Shown one piece after another: positions 14,184 through 21,862 of a DNA stretch of 21,862 nt; the first letter of the stretch is position 1; each line of letters starts with the position of its first letter. The notes beneath the pieces were generated by a model. It did no database searches. It was not told the DNA's origin and saw only the letters and a program-made list of their open reading frames with translations. The translations under genes and the position numbers were made by a program. The stretch spans positions 1 through 21,862 of the forward strand of contig CABUZU010000016.1 of the NCBI GenBank assembly GCA_902496125.1. The letters are read 5' to 3'. Source of the stretch: an uncultured Lachnospiraceae bacterium. Lineage in GTDB: Bacteria > Bacillota > Clostridia > Lachnospirales > Lachnospiraceae.

Positions 14184-15575
14184 ATGGAAAAAAAATCAAA
14201 TCATTTTTCAGGACAGATTGGCTTCGTACTTGCAGCAGCTGGTAGTGCTGTTGGCGTTGGAAATCTATGGAGATTTCCTTATTTAGCTGCAAAAGACGGT
14301 GGCGGTCTATTTTTAATTGTTTACTTTTTTTTAATTTTTACTTTTGGATTTACGTTATTGACTTCCGATATTGCAATTGGACGTCGAACGAAAAAGAGTG
14401 CCATCGGTGCTTATGAGCAAATGCATCCGAAGTGGAAGTTTCTTGGTATTCTAACCTTTCTCGTTCCTGTTTTAATTATGACCTACTATGCAGTAATTGG
14501 TGGTTGGATTACCAAATACGCGTTAGTTTATCTTACTGGACAGGCAAGTGCAGCGGCAGAAGATAACTATTTTACTTCCTTTATTAGTTCACCAACCTCA
14601 CCAGTCCTATTTGCGTTACTATTTATGGCAGTAACTGCTTTCATTGTCTATAAAGGGGTACAAGGTGGTATTGAAAAGGTATCTAAATTTATGATGCCTA
14701 TTCTGCTTATTTTAGTTATTGTTATTGCAATTTATTCACTTACATTAACACACACCGATGCTCATGGAACCGTTCGTACGGGTATTGATGGATTTTTATA
14801 CTACTTAACTCCTCATGTAGAAGGATTAACGTTTAAACGATTTTTACAGATTTTACTTGATGCAATGAGTCAGCTCTTCTTCTCACTTAGTGTTTCTATG
14901 GGAATTATGATTACTTATGGTTCTTATGTAAAACCTGAGGTCAATTTAAATAAATCCGTCAATATGATTGAGTTTTTTGACAGTGGCGTTGCATTCCTAG
15001 CTGGTGCAATGATTATCCCATCAGTATTTGTCTTCTCTGGGACAGAAGGAATGGGTGCTGGTCCTAGCTTAATGTTTATTTCACTTCCTAAAGTTTTTTC
15101 AGCGATGGGAAGTGCAGGTGTATTTATCGGATTACTTTTCTTTGTCGCAGCTATCTTTGCTACATTAACTTCTTGTATTTCGGTACTAGAATCAATTGTT
15201 GCAAACTGTATAGAAATCTTCCATTTAAGCCGTAAAAAAGCCGTAATTATTTTATCGGTTATCTATTTAATTGCATCTGCTGTTATTGCACTTGGTTATA
15301 GTATCTTCTATTTTGAAGTGCAATTACCCAATGGTAGTACAGGTCAATTACTAGATATCATGGATTATATTAGCAACAGTGTTATGATGCCTTTCATTGC
15401 CCTTCTTTCTACTATCTTAATTGGTTGGGTTAAAACACCTGACTTTGTTATTGAAGAAATGGAAAGTACAGGAGATAAGTTTGGACGCAAAAAACTTTAT
15501 GTCATTATGATTCGATATATTACGCCAATCATTATGTTTATTTTATTCTTACAATCAACAGGAATTATTTCATAA
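14184..15575 (+). CDS. Neurotransmitter:sodium symporter (NSS/SNF) family amino-acid transporter
   Basis: This is a 463-residue membrane protein with 11-12 helices and the LeuT fold. The N-terminal motif GFVLAAAGSAVGVGNLWRFP (14-33) is the unwound first helix that binds substrate and Na+; YYAVIGGW in helix 3 and SQLFFSLSVSMG in helix 6 also match. Bacterial relatives (LeuT, MhsT, TnaT) import hydrophobic or aromatic amino acids with Na+; the exact substrate is not readable here. AAGGAG lies 7 bases before the ATG. The gene is monocistronic, between a promoter at 14128-14156 and a terminator at 15580-15608, next to another Na+-coupled amino-acid symporter. Confidence 0.94.
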   Translation: MEKKSNHFSGQIGFVLAAAGSAVGVGNLWRFPYLAAKDGGGLFLIVYFFLIFTFGFTLLTSDIAIGRRTKKSAIGAYEQMHPKWKFLGILTFLVPVLIMTYYAVIGGWITKYALVYLTGQASAAAEDNYFTSFISSPTSPVLFALLFMAVTAFIVYKGVQGGIEKVSKFMMPILLILVIVIAIYSLTLTHTDAHGTVRTGIDGFLYYLTPHVEGLTFKRFLQILLDAMSQLFFSLSVSMGIMITYGSYVKPEVNLNKSVNMIEFFDSGVAFLAGAMIIPSVFVFSGTEGMGAGPSLMFISLPKVFSAMGSAGVFIGLLFFVAAIFATLTSCISVLESIVANCIEIFHLSRKKAVIILSVIYLIASAVIALGYSIFYFEVQLPNGSTGQLLDIMDYISNSVMMPFIALLSTILIGWVKTPDFVIEEMESTGDKFGRKKLYVIMIRYITPIIMFILFLQSTGIIS

Positions 15576-15579
15576 TATA

Positions 15580-15608
15580 GTAAAAGGGATGTACAACATC
15601 CCTTTTAC
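15580..15608. terminator. Bidirectional terminator between NSS symporter and second MATE
   Basis: A perfect 13-bp stem GTAAAAGGGATGT/ACATCCCTTTTAC (15580-15592 with 15596-15608) has a 3-nt loop, followed by ATTGTTTTTT on the plus strand. The last codons and stop of the convergent MATE gene lie within the stem. Confidence 0.85.
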
Positions 15609-16954
15609 ATTGTTTTTTGAATTTTCCTTCTAACAAAATAAAAACAAATCACTTGCATAATAATTGTTGCAATCCACGATGCTGGATAAGATATAAATAA
15701 AAACGTAAGAGACCTATGAGTTGGAAATAATCCATAAATCCAAATGATTCTCACACCAACAGTACCAATAATAGAAAGAATCATCGGAACCGTCGAATAT
15801 CCCATTCCTCTTAATGCACCTGGAAATAAATCCATAATACCACATAAGAAATAGGTAAATGTCGTATAAGTAAAAATTTCCATACCACAATTTATAACCT
15901 CTTCTTGATTACTATAAATATGTAAAAGCTCTGGTCCAAAAATATAGGTCGCACTGCCAAGTATTAAAGTTACACTGACAGCAAGAATCATGCAATCAAT
16001 TAAGACTCTATCCATTCTCTTAAATTTCTTTACCCCATAATTTTGACTAGTAAAACTCATACACGCCTGTGTAAAAGAATTAGTAGATATATAGAGAAAT
16101 CCAAAAATATTATTTGACGCCGTATATCCTGCCATTGCAATCGAACCAAAGGAATTGACAGAGGATTGCAACATAGCATTGGAGATATTAATAACCGTAC
16201 TTTGGATTCCCGCTGGAATCCCTACTTGAAAAATCTGTCTTAAATATAAAGATTTCATACAAAGTTTTGAAAAATGTAACTGATAACTACTTTCTGTATG
16301 GTGTAAACATCGAAGCGTTAAAATGCAAGATATAAGCTGTGATACAACTGTTGCAATTCCAACCCCTGCTACATCTAAATGAAATACAATGACTAAAAAT
16401 AAGTTTAATATCGCATTAATGATACCTGAGATAATAAGAAATAATAACGGTCTTTTCGTATCTCCTACTGCTCTTAATATGGCAGCTCCATAATTATACA
16501 ACATAAAAAATGGCATTCCACAAAAATAAATTCTCATATAAAGTGTAGATTTTGCAATAACATCATCAGGTGTTCCCATAATCTCTAGTGCACCTCTTGC
16601 AAAAATCACTCCTATCACAGCCATGATAATTCCACTCACAAGTGCCAAGGTAATTGCCGTATGAACAGTCTGTGACATTTCTTTTTCTCTGCCTGCTGCA
16701 TAATATCTTGCTGCAATCACATTCGCCCCTAGTGATATTCCAATAAATAGATTGGTAAATACATTGATTAATGCCGTTGTTGAACCTACTGCTGCAAGAG
16801 CTTGACTACCACTGAATCGTCCTACTACTACAATATCTACTGCATTAAACATTAACTGCAAAATTCCTGATAACATAAGCGGTATGGAAAATGAAATCAA
16901 TTTATCCATAATGGTTCCATTACACATATCTATTTCATATTTATTATTTTTCAA
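15605..16954 (-). CDS. MATE family efflux transporter (second of three)
   Basis: This is a 12-helix exporter of about 449 residues with two MatE halves. The motif DIVVVGRFSGSQALAAVGST follows the first helix, as in drug/metabolite MATE proteins. The start TTG 16954 (protein beginning MKNNKYEIDMCNG) is preferred because GGGGGA lies 6 bases upstream. A longer TTG start at 17011 has no ribosome site and would fall at the predicted transcription start. A later ATG (16927) is possible. A TTGATA-17-TATAAT promoter precedes it and it ends at a shared terminator, so it is probably transcribed alone. Confidence 0.9.
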   Translation of the reverse strand: MKNNKYEIDMCNGTIMDKLISFSIPLMLSGILQLMFNAVDIVVVGRFSGSQALAAVGSTTALINVFTNLFIGISLGANVIAARYYAAGREKEMSQTVHTAITLALVSGIIMAVIGVIFARGALEIMGTPDDVIAKSTLYMRIYFCGMPFFMLYNYGAAILRAVGDTKRPLLFLIISGIINAILNLFLVIVFHLDVAGVGIATVVSQLISCILTLRCLHHTESSYQLHFSKLCMKSLYLRQIFQVGIPAGIQSTVINISNAMLQSSVNSFGSIAMAGYTASNNIFGFLYISTNSFTQACMSFTSQNYGVKKFKRMDRVLIDCMILAVSVTLILGSATYIFGPELLHIYSNQEEVINCGMEIFTYTTFTYFLCGIMDLFPGALRGMGYSTVPMILSIIGTVGVRIIWIYGLFPTHRSLTFLFISYPASWIATIIMQVICFYFVRRKIQKTM

Positions 16955-17016
16955 ACTCACTCCCCCTAATTTTAAATAATTGACGAAAATAAAAAAATTA
17001 TGTAGAATCAAAATAA

Positions 17017-17045
17017 ATTATAAACCAATATGGCAGAAGTATCAA
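17017..17045 (-). promoter_or_regulatory. Promoter of the second MATE gene
   Basis: On the minus strand, TTGATA (17040-17045) and TATAAT (17017-17022) are separated by exactly 17 bases. The predicted transcript begins near 17010, about 55 bases before the TTG start codon. Confidence 0.75.
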
Positions 17046-17100
17046 TGCAATTTGTGATTTATCAAGACGAATTAAAGTCTTTAGAAAAACAAAACGAAAA

Positions 17101-17124
17101 AAGCAGTGTCACACGACACTGCTT
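17101..17124 (-). terminator. Hairpin terminator, active mainly on the minus strand
   Basis: A perfect 10-bp stem AAGCAGTGTC/GACACTGCTT (17101-17110 with 17115-17124) has loop ACAC. On the minus strand it is followed by TTTTCGTTTTG, so it ends transcripts coming from the esterase and LysR-remnant side before the MATE promoter. Confidence 0.8.
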
Positions 17125-17210
17125 CCTATAATCTATGTTAAAAATTAATCTTCTACCATCATCATTACAGATGTGCAAATAAATGCAAATTGTTAATTTT
17201 GGAGTTTTTC

Positions 17211-17226
17211 ATAGGTAATTACCTAT
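17211..17226. repeat. Perfect 16-bp palindrome
   Basis: ATAGGTAATTACCTAT reads the same on both strands. It lies in the non-coding part of the 16955-17379 interval, at the ragged end of the LysR remnant. It could be an operator for a dimeric regulator, but no intact promoter is visible around it. Confidence 0.6.
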
Positions 17227-17353
17227 AATTTATTAATTCCAGTCAAAACACTTGACTAACTGAGGGCTGCGTCATAAATAAGATATTCGCTGCCTGTGTC
17301 ATATTGCCCTTTTCATAGACTATAAGAAAAATTTTTAGATGTCTTACTGTCAT
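17220..17353 (-). pseudogene. N-terminal remnant of a LysR-type transcriptional regulator
   Basis: From ATG 17353, with AGGAGAG 8 bases upstream, the minus strand encodes 36 residues with the start of a LysR winged-helix domain: MTVRHLKIFLIVYEKGN, then MTQAANILFMTQPSVSQVF. A TGA stop (17243-17245) interrupts it where family members continue with an ELE-x-HY-like segment; the same frame after the stop reads LELINYR, matching that position, before a second stop near 17220. No effector domain follows. It is therefore a truncated, decayed gene. Its presence suggests that the neighbouring esterase or MATE once had a LysR regulator. Confidence 0.75.
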
Positions 17354-17379
17354 CAAACTCTCTCCTATACACAATATTA

Positions 17380-18003
17380 CTATGCAAATTTCTTTACTGC
17401 TTCATATACCGCATCTGCAAATACTACATGCCCTTTTGCATTTAAATGTTCTTGGTCTGCTTCACAACAACTTACATAATTTGATGCCTTTAAGAAGGAT
17501 ACCGCTTTACGATTTGCAATCTTCTCATAAACATTTTCTAATTCTTTCGATACTAATACCGATTCTTTTGAAAATTCTACATCATAGCCTTCCTGCCATA
17601 CCTTCTCTCCTAGATAAATGGGAGAAATCAACAAGATTTTAGCCTCTGGTGCATAGTCATAAATTTGGTCAATTAATTTCTCAATTCCTTTTCCAATGAG
17701 TTCTGCCGAAGCACCAAATGCAGTCTTACAATCATTCGTCCCAAGCATTAAAATCACTTCATCCACGCCGGCATGAGTCTCTAATAAAGTAGGAAGAAGG
17801 GCAGTTCCACGTCTACCATCTCGTAAAGGGTCCTCAAAAATAGTGGTTCTTCCACATAGTCCTTCCTCAATAATACGACAGTCTCTATTTCCTAACTTCT
17901 CTTGCAAAAGGCTTGTCCATCTCATTCCCCAAGGAAGTCTCTTACCTGTTTCCCCATTCAGGCCCCATGTATTCGAATCTCCAAAACATAAAATCTGCTT
18001 CAT
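17380..18003 (-). CDS. GDSL/SGNH-family esterase (arylesterase-like)
   Basis: This is a cytoplasmic hydrolase of 207 residues without a signal peptide. The SGNH blocks are all visible: catalytic Ser in CFGDSNTWG (7-15), block II Gly in EEGLCGRTT, block III LGTNDCK, and block V Asp-x-x-His in DQEHLNAKGH near the C terminus. Length and motif order fit the small arylesterase/acyltransferase group rather than secreted lipases. The natural substrate is unknown. ATG 18003 has AGGGA upstream, and a TTGACA-17-TATCTT promoter lies about 55-80 bases upstream. The LysR remnant begins 26 bases downstream of its stop. Confidence 0.9.
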   Translation of the reverse strand: MKQILCFGDSNTWGLNGETGKRLPWGMRWTSLLQEKLGNRDCRIIEEGLCGRTTIFEDPLRDGRRGTALLPTLLETHAGVDEVILMLGTNDCKTAFGASAELIGKGIEKLIDQIYDYAPEAKILLISPIYLGEKVWQEGYDVEFSKESVLVSKELENVYEKIANRKAVSFLKASNYVSCCEADQEHLNAKGHVVFADAVYEAVKKFA

Positions 18004-18056
18004 AAATAAAATCCCTTCTTTCCATAACTAAACTTACGTTTTCTCATCTTGTTAGT

Positions 18057-18085
18057 AAGATATCATAGTTTTCCCAGTATGTCAA
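18057..18085 (-). promoter_or_regulatory. Promoter of the SGNH esterase gene
   Basis: On the minus strand, a perfect TTGACA (18080-18085) is 17 bases from TATCTT (18057-18062). It lies in the 111-base gap between the CdaR/PucR-type regulator and the esterase, so the esterase has its own promoter. Confidence 0.65.
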
Positions 18086-18114
18086 TAGGGTTATTATGAA
18101 TTTGTCATTTACTT

Positions 18115-19638
18115 TTACAAAGAGAAAAATGCTCGAAAAGATATTCCTAAATACAAAAGTTCATCCGGATCTTGTAAATCAATCTGTGTAAGCTCTTTAA
18201 TTCTCTCCATTCTTCCTAAAAAAGAACTTCGATGAATGTACAATTTCTTTGCACTAAGAGAAGCATTAAACCTTTCCTCAAAGAATATCTTTAAGGTGTG
18301 AATATACTCCGTCCCCTGTCTATCATCATGGTCTTTTAGTGTTAAAAGAGCTGGGTGACAAATTTGCCTAGCAGAAATGCTTCCAATTCCATGTGAAATA
18401 ATATAGCTTAATGCATAATTCTCAAAATCAAAATAATACTTCTCAACTTCTTCCTTTCTTCGTTCTAATGCATACTCTGCTTGAACCTTTGCAATATAAA
18501 TGGTAGAGCGAGACCCTATGTTGTCAAATTTACGGCTCTCTCCACAAACTAAATTAGAAAGTTGCAAAAAGGGCAACAAATCTTTTTCTAATTTTTTTCC
18601 GCAATGTCTTAAATAATAGTCATAATCACAAAGAACAATAAATTTTTCATCACTCCACACACAAAAACATCCAGGAAATTTATTTTCAATTTGATTACAA
18701 AGATAAGATGGACTATAAAAAGATTGATTGATATTCCTAGAAACAATCGTCATAATACTAAAACGGTCTCTTTTTACACATCCATACTCCTCAAGTAATT
18801 TATCAAGATAATTCACATGCATGAATACACCATTTGCAATCTGCTTTAAATGCTCATGAATTTCTCGATATTTTAACGAAATATTTTCAAAACTTCCTGA
18901 TTGTTCATATAAAATTTCAATATAATGGGAAGTTTGATCAAAAATTTCTTGATAATAAAATAATGAAACAGTATCATATCCTTTTGCTACGATACCTGTT
19001 AAACGTCCTACATATTCATCTCGATAAAAAATATTTTTGTAAATACATTCCTTTCCATCTTTGTAAAAAAATGCTTCTTTTCTTAATTCAAGCTTTTTAT
19101 AATTCTTTGAAGATGTCAATTGATTGACCACATCAATGGGAAGTTGATTCCCAGCATCCACTAAATCCATATAATCTGTTGAATTATCACTATAAGCAAT
19201 ATATCGAAAATTTACATCGATTAACGAAATGGGAAGCCCTATCATGATACTCGTCTCATTGACAATATCTAAAAAACTCCGACTACTATGCAAAATTTCA
19301 TTCATATGAGATTCCCATTTATTAAATTTTTCCAAAATATAATTCAAAATATCAAAAGTCATCGTTTTAGCTAAAGGATCACTTAAAATAATTAAATCAT
19401 TATACTTACTTCCTATCCCTTTTCCAAACTTATCAATACAAATCACAATACTCTTCTTCACACGTGCTAAACATTCAATCAAATTTTTTGAGTCTACCAA
19501 TACAATATGTTCATCCATGTTAAAAAAGTTATTATAAAATATTGGTGTATGAGCAAAATTGTTGTTTTGATAGGAAAGAAACTCTACAGAAAAATATTGT
19601 TTTAAATAATAAAAAATCATAACGGAACTTATATTCAT
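18115..19638 (-). CDS. CdaR/PucR-type transcriptional regulator (C-terminal HTH)
   Basis: This is a 507-residue cytoplasmic regulator. The C terminus (about 450-507; FNASLSAKKLYIHRSSFLGRM and the following helix) is the PucR/CdaR-type helix-turn-helix, which begins with a stretch reading like 'tAkkLyiHRsTl'. The central part (about 280-440) has the weak GGDEF-like or GAF-like texture common in this family, and the N-terminal part is not recognised. Such proteins usually activate an adjacent transporter or catabolic gene in response to a small ligand. It lies 46 bases downstream of a MATE gene on the same strand with no clear terminator between, so the MATE is the likely partner. A 7-bp inverted repeat overlaps its ribosome-binding region. 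Confidence 0.8.
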   Translation of the reverse strand: MNISSVMIFYYLKQYFSVEFLSYQNNNFAHTPIFYNNFFNMDEHIVLVDSKNLIECLARVKKSIVICIDKFGKGIGSKYNDLIILSDPLAKTMTFDILNYILEKFNKWESHMNEILHSSRSFLDIVNETSIMIGLPISLIDVNFRYIAYSDNSTDYMDLVDAGNQLPIDVVNQLTSSKNYKKLELRKEAFFYKDGKECIYKNIFYRDEYVGRLTGIVAKGYDTVSLFYYQEIFDQTSHYIEILYEQSGSFENISLKYREIHEHLKQIANGVFMHVNYLDKLLEEYGCVKRDRFSIMTIVSRNINQSFYSPSYLCNQIENKFPGCFCVWSDEKFIVLCDYDYYLRHCGKKLEKDLLPFLQLSNLVCGESRKFDNIGSRSTIYIAKVQAEYALERRKEEVEKYYFDFENYALSYIISHGIGSISARQICHPALLTLKDHDDRQGTEYIHTLKIFFEERFNASLSAKKLYIHRSSFLGRMERIKELTQIDLQDPDELLYLGISFRAFFSL

Positions 19639-19653
19639 TTTTTCATTACCCCT

Positions 19654-19670
19654 CCCTACAAATTGTAGGG
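19654..19670. promoter_or_regulatory. Inverted repeat at the regulator's translation start region
   Basis: CCCTACA-AAT-TGTAGGG is a 7-bp inverted repeat with a 3-base spacer, 16 bases upstream of the regulator start codon. On the minus strand its distal arm runs into GGGAGGGG, the presumed ribosome site. It could be an autoregulatory operator or a small hairpin limiting translation. Confidence 0.45.
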
Positions 19671-19684
19671 CATAATGCGAAAAA

Positions 19685-21028
19685 TTACAAGCAAATTGTT
19701 AAATTTAATTTTCTAAGATAGATTACACTTACGATAGCAGAGCCAACAGCTGCAATTGGATAGGACCACCATACTTGTGTTAGTTCTCCAGATAAACTAA
19801 GCAGAAAAGCTATTGGCAATAAAAACACTAACTGTCTAAAAACTGAAATCCACATACTATATATGCTTTTTCCAACTGCCTGAAACAATGAAGACAATAC
19901 CACACTAATACCTGCAAAAATAAAATTACATGATAAAATTCTCAAAGCTACATAACCAATCTTTTTCATTTCATCTGAAGCATGAAATAATGACATCAAT
20001 TGTCTTGGAAAAAATTGAAAAATAATCGTACTAACTATCATAATTCCTGTTATATACAACATACTTAGTCTCAACGTTTCTTTAATTCGTTCTTTTTTCT
20101 TTGCACCATAATTATATGCAATAATTGGAATCATCGCATTACTCAGTCCAAACGCAGGCATAAATGCAAAACTCTGAAGCTTATAGTATACACCAAAAAC
20201 TGCTGTTGCTACCGATATAAAATTCATCAATATCAAATTAACCCCATATACCATTATTGATGCTAATGACTGCATAATTACAGATGGTATTCCAACTTTA
20301 AGAATTTTCTTTAAAATATTTGACTTTTGATAGCTTTTTTCTTTTTGTATTTTTACTTCATAATTTTTCGTATAATGAAAATAGAATCCTAATATAGAAG
20401 CAATAAACTGTCCTATTACTGTTGCTAGTGCAGCTCCTTTAACACCCATGGGGGAAAATCCCAAATAACCAAATATAAAAATTGGATCTAGAATAATATT
20501 AATAACAGCTCCTGTTCCCTGTATTAACATAGAGTAAAAAGTTTTTCCTGTAGACTGCAAAAGTTTTTCTACATACATTTGCATAAATGCTCCTATAGAT
20601 AGACAACAACAAATTTTATTATAAGAAATTCCTAAGTTTCTAATCTGCGTATCTGTAGTTTGAATACTAAAATATGGATAACTAAAAAATATACCAAATA
20701 ATACAAAAACAAATGTTTCTGCTAAAGCAAGCTTCATCCCACACCATGCTGACTCATTTGCCTCTGTATAATTTTTTTCTCCCAATGCATGTGATAATAC
20801 TGCATTCATTCCAACACCAATTCCTGAGCCGACTGCTGTCATAAAATTTTGTATTGGAAATACCAAAGATACTGCCGTCAATGCTTCCTCACTAATTTTG
20901 GATACATAAATACTATCTATTACATTATATAAAGCCTGTACCAACATAGAACATATCATTGGAAATGCCATTGTAACAAGCAATTTATTTACAGACCAAA
21001 CCCCCATCTTATTTTCTGCCGCCTTCAT
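19685..21028 (-). CDS. MATE family efflux transporter (third of three)
   Basis: This is a 447-residue, 12-helix exporter. The motif VIDSIYVSKISEEALTAVSLVFPI near the N terminus (shown here only as a whole segment, about 37-60) and the repeat of the MatE fold in the second half place it in the MATE family, in a branch different from the other two copies. AAGGAGG sits 6 bases before the ATG. It is followed without a terminator by the CdaR/PucR-type regulator and preceded by a hairpin downstream of the MFS gene. It has A/T-richer codon use than the genes left of 17000. Confidence 0.92.
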   Translation of the reverse strand: MKAAENKMGVWSVNKLLVTMAFPMICSMLVQALYNVIDSIYVSKISEEALTAVSLVFPIQNFMTAVGSGIGVGMNAVLSHALGEKNYTEANESAWCGMKLALAETFVFVLFGIFFSYPYFSIQTTDTQIRNLGISYNKICCCLSIGAFMQMYVEKLLQSTGKTFYSMLIQGTGAVINIILDPIFIFGYLGFSPMGVKGAALATVIGQFIASILGFYFHYTKNYEVKIQKEKSYQKSNILKKILKVGIPSVIMQSLASIMVYGVNLILMNFISVATAVFGVYYKLQSFAFMPAFGLSNAMIPIIAYNYGAKKKERIKETLRLSMLYITGIMIVSTIIFQFFPRQLMSLFHASDEMKKIGYVALRILSCNFIFAGISVVLSSLFQAVGKSIYSMWISVFRQLVFLLPIAFLLSLSGELTQVWWSYPIAAVGSAIVSVIYLRKLNLTICL

Positions 21029-21056
21029 TTTTTCCTCCTTTTACATATCACAAATA

Positions 21057-21088
21057 GGACGATGCACTATAAAGCTGTTGCATCGCCC
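21057..21088 (-). terminator. Hairpin between MFS and third MATE gene (weak terminator or attenuator)
   Basis: Two 10-base arms (21057-21066 with 21079-21088, core CGATGCA/TGCATCG) pair around a 12-nt loop, with one G-U pair. On the minus strand it is followed only by TATTTGT, a weak U-tract, so it may end the MFS transcript incompletely and let the MATE gene be read through. Confidence 0.5.
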
Positions 21089-21114
21089 TAAAAAAATTAC
21101 ACCTATTTTATTGT

Positions 21115-21862
21115 CTATTTTGTAGATTTATTTAATTCTGGAAGAAGTATAACCACTATATCCATAACTATCATTGCACCGCCTGCCATAAGAAAATAAA
21201 CTGTGAAATTTTCTCCTGCCAAAGGTGTCATTACATAAGTTGGCAAAATTACTGCACCTAAAAGTTCTAATGTAGTAATAATTCCACCTGCACTTCCTGC
21301 ATATGCTGGACCTATTTCTGGCAAAAGCATTGGAAATGACATGAAAGTTGGTATTAAGCTACCAATACAGAATCCTGCTATCAATAATGTTACTACTATG
21401 AAAATTACTGGTAATTTCCAGCCAAATGCTACACAAATAGCAGAAACTCCTCCCCAAATCATTAATGCTAGTTTCATTTTCCTAAATTTAGAAATCAAAG
21501 AGGTTCCTATAAAGGCTCCAAACAAACTTCCAATCGTAAAGACAGATAATAATAAACCTGAAGTAGATTCACTAACTCCTCTTGACTGAAGTGCTATTGG
21601 TAAAAAAGAGGATACTGCAACATTACATCCCATAATACACATCAAACAGATTCCTACTAACCAAATATTTTTACTTTTTAGTACTGTTAAAAGAGTATTA
21701 ATAACGGACTCATTATGTGATGATTCTGAAGTATTTTCTTGTTCTCCATCTTTTATAAAAACTATCCATAGTATAAAGACTAAAATAGATGCAACTCCAG
21801 TTACCATAAATGCCACTTTCACAGAAGTAAACATTGCAGAAATTGCTGTAGCAACTGTCATC
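21115..21862 (-). CDS. Major facilitator superfamily transporter, C-terminal part (cut by window edge)
   Basis: The visible 248 residues hold about half of an MFS permease: the end of the first six-helix bundle, a hydrophilic Asp/Glu/Ser-rich central loop (about 37-50, GEQENTSESSHNES), and six further helices with the MFS-like segment SGLLLSVFTIGSLFGAFIGT followed by a basic turn (SKFRKMK). The N-terminal half lies beyond the right edge, so the ATG at 21861 is only an internal methionine. A substrate cannot be assigned; the texture is closest to nitrate/cyanate- or sugar-phosphate-type MFS proteins but this is not decisive. Confidence 0.85.
   Translation of the reverse strand, partial: MTVATAISAMFTSVKVAFMVTGVASILVFILWIVFIKDGEQENTSESSHNESVINTLLTVLKSKNIWLVGICLMCIMGCNVAVSSFLPIALQSRGVSESTSGLLLSVFTIGSLFGAFIGTSLISKFRKMKLALMIWGGVSAICVAFGWKLPVIFIVVTLLIAGFCIGSLIPTFMSFPMLLPEIGPAYAGSAGGIITTLELLGAVILPTYVMTPLAGENFTVYFLMAGGAMIVMDIVVILLPELNKSTK

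Noticed and set aside
17030..17131. 33-codon plus-strand frame MAEVSMQFVIYQDELKS...
   Set aside because: It has no ribosome site, overlaps the opposite-strand MATE promoter and reads through a terminator hairpin; judged accidental or a relic too short to name.

Overview
The window looks like a piece of a low-GC Clostridia chromosome, most likely a Lachnospiraceae-type gut anaerobe. This is judged from the A/T-rich codon use, the strong GGAGG-type ribosome binding sites, the many short rho-independent terminators, and the gene families present (Na+-coupled AGCS and NSS symporters, several MATE exporters, a CdaR/PucR-type regulator). No rRNA, tRNA, CRISPR array or complete insertion sequence is visible.

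Positions 1-448 hold no convincing protein gene. They contain a minus-strand promoter pointing off the left edge, a folded minus-strand segment whose hairpins resemble IS200/IS605 right ends or omega-RNA, and the terminator of the next operon. Positions 449-6105 (minus strand) are the highlight: a five-gene operon resembling dltABCD, with adenylation enzyme, carrier protein, PLP fold-III decarboxylase, MBOAT and SGNH/DltD-like transferase. The decarboxylase is not part of the classical dlt operon. The MBOAT ends in a hexapeptide (FVYMQF) that matches the known 'acyl shuttle' tail. The simplest reading is that an amino acid is activated and loaded on the carrier, decarboxylated (free or carrier-bound), and the resulting amino-acyl group is exported by the MBOAT onto its own C-terminal Tyr and then onto an envelope polymer.

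Divergent from this operon, 6309-10441 (plus strand) encodes a MacAB-like ABC export system: a large adaptor with an inserted beta domain and a low-complexity linker, a LolD/MacB-type ATPase and an FtsX-like permease. The shared intergenic region carries an NTTAAG-N5-NTTAAG direct repeat like the CiaR box of streptococci and an extended -10 promoter for the dlt-like operon. Both operons may belong to an envelope-stress or antimicrobial-peptide response, which is inference.

The rest (10442-21862) is a transporter-rich stretch. It holds a MATE exporter translationally overlapping a nitroreductase, an AGCS alanine/glycine:cation symporter, an NSS amino-acid symporter, a second MATE, a small GDSL/SGNH esterase, a CdaR/PucR-type regulator, a third MATE, and the C-terminal part of an MFS permease cut by the right edge. 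Two gene remnants lie between these: a response-regulator receiver fragment (13886-14098) and a LysR-type N-terminal fragment (about 17220-17353). Several convergent gene pairs share bidirectional terminators.
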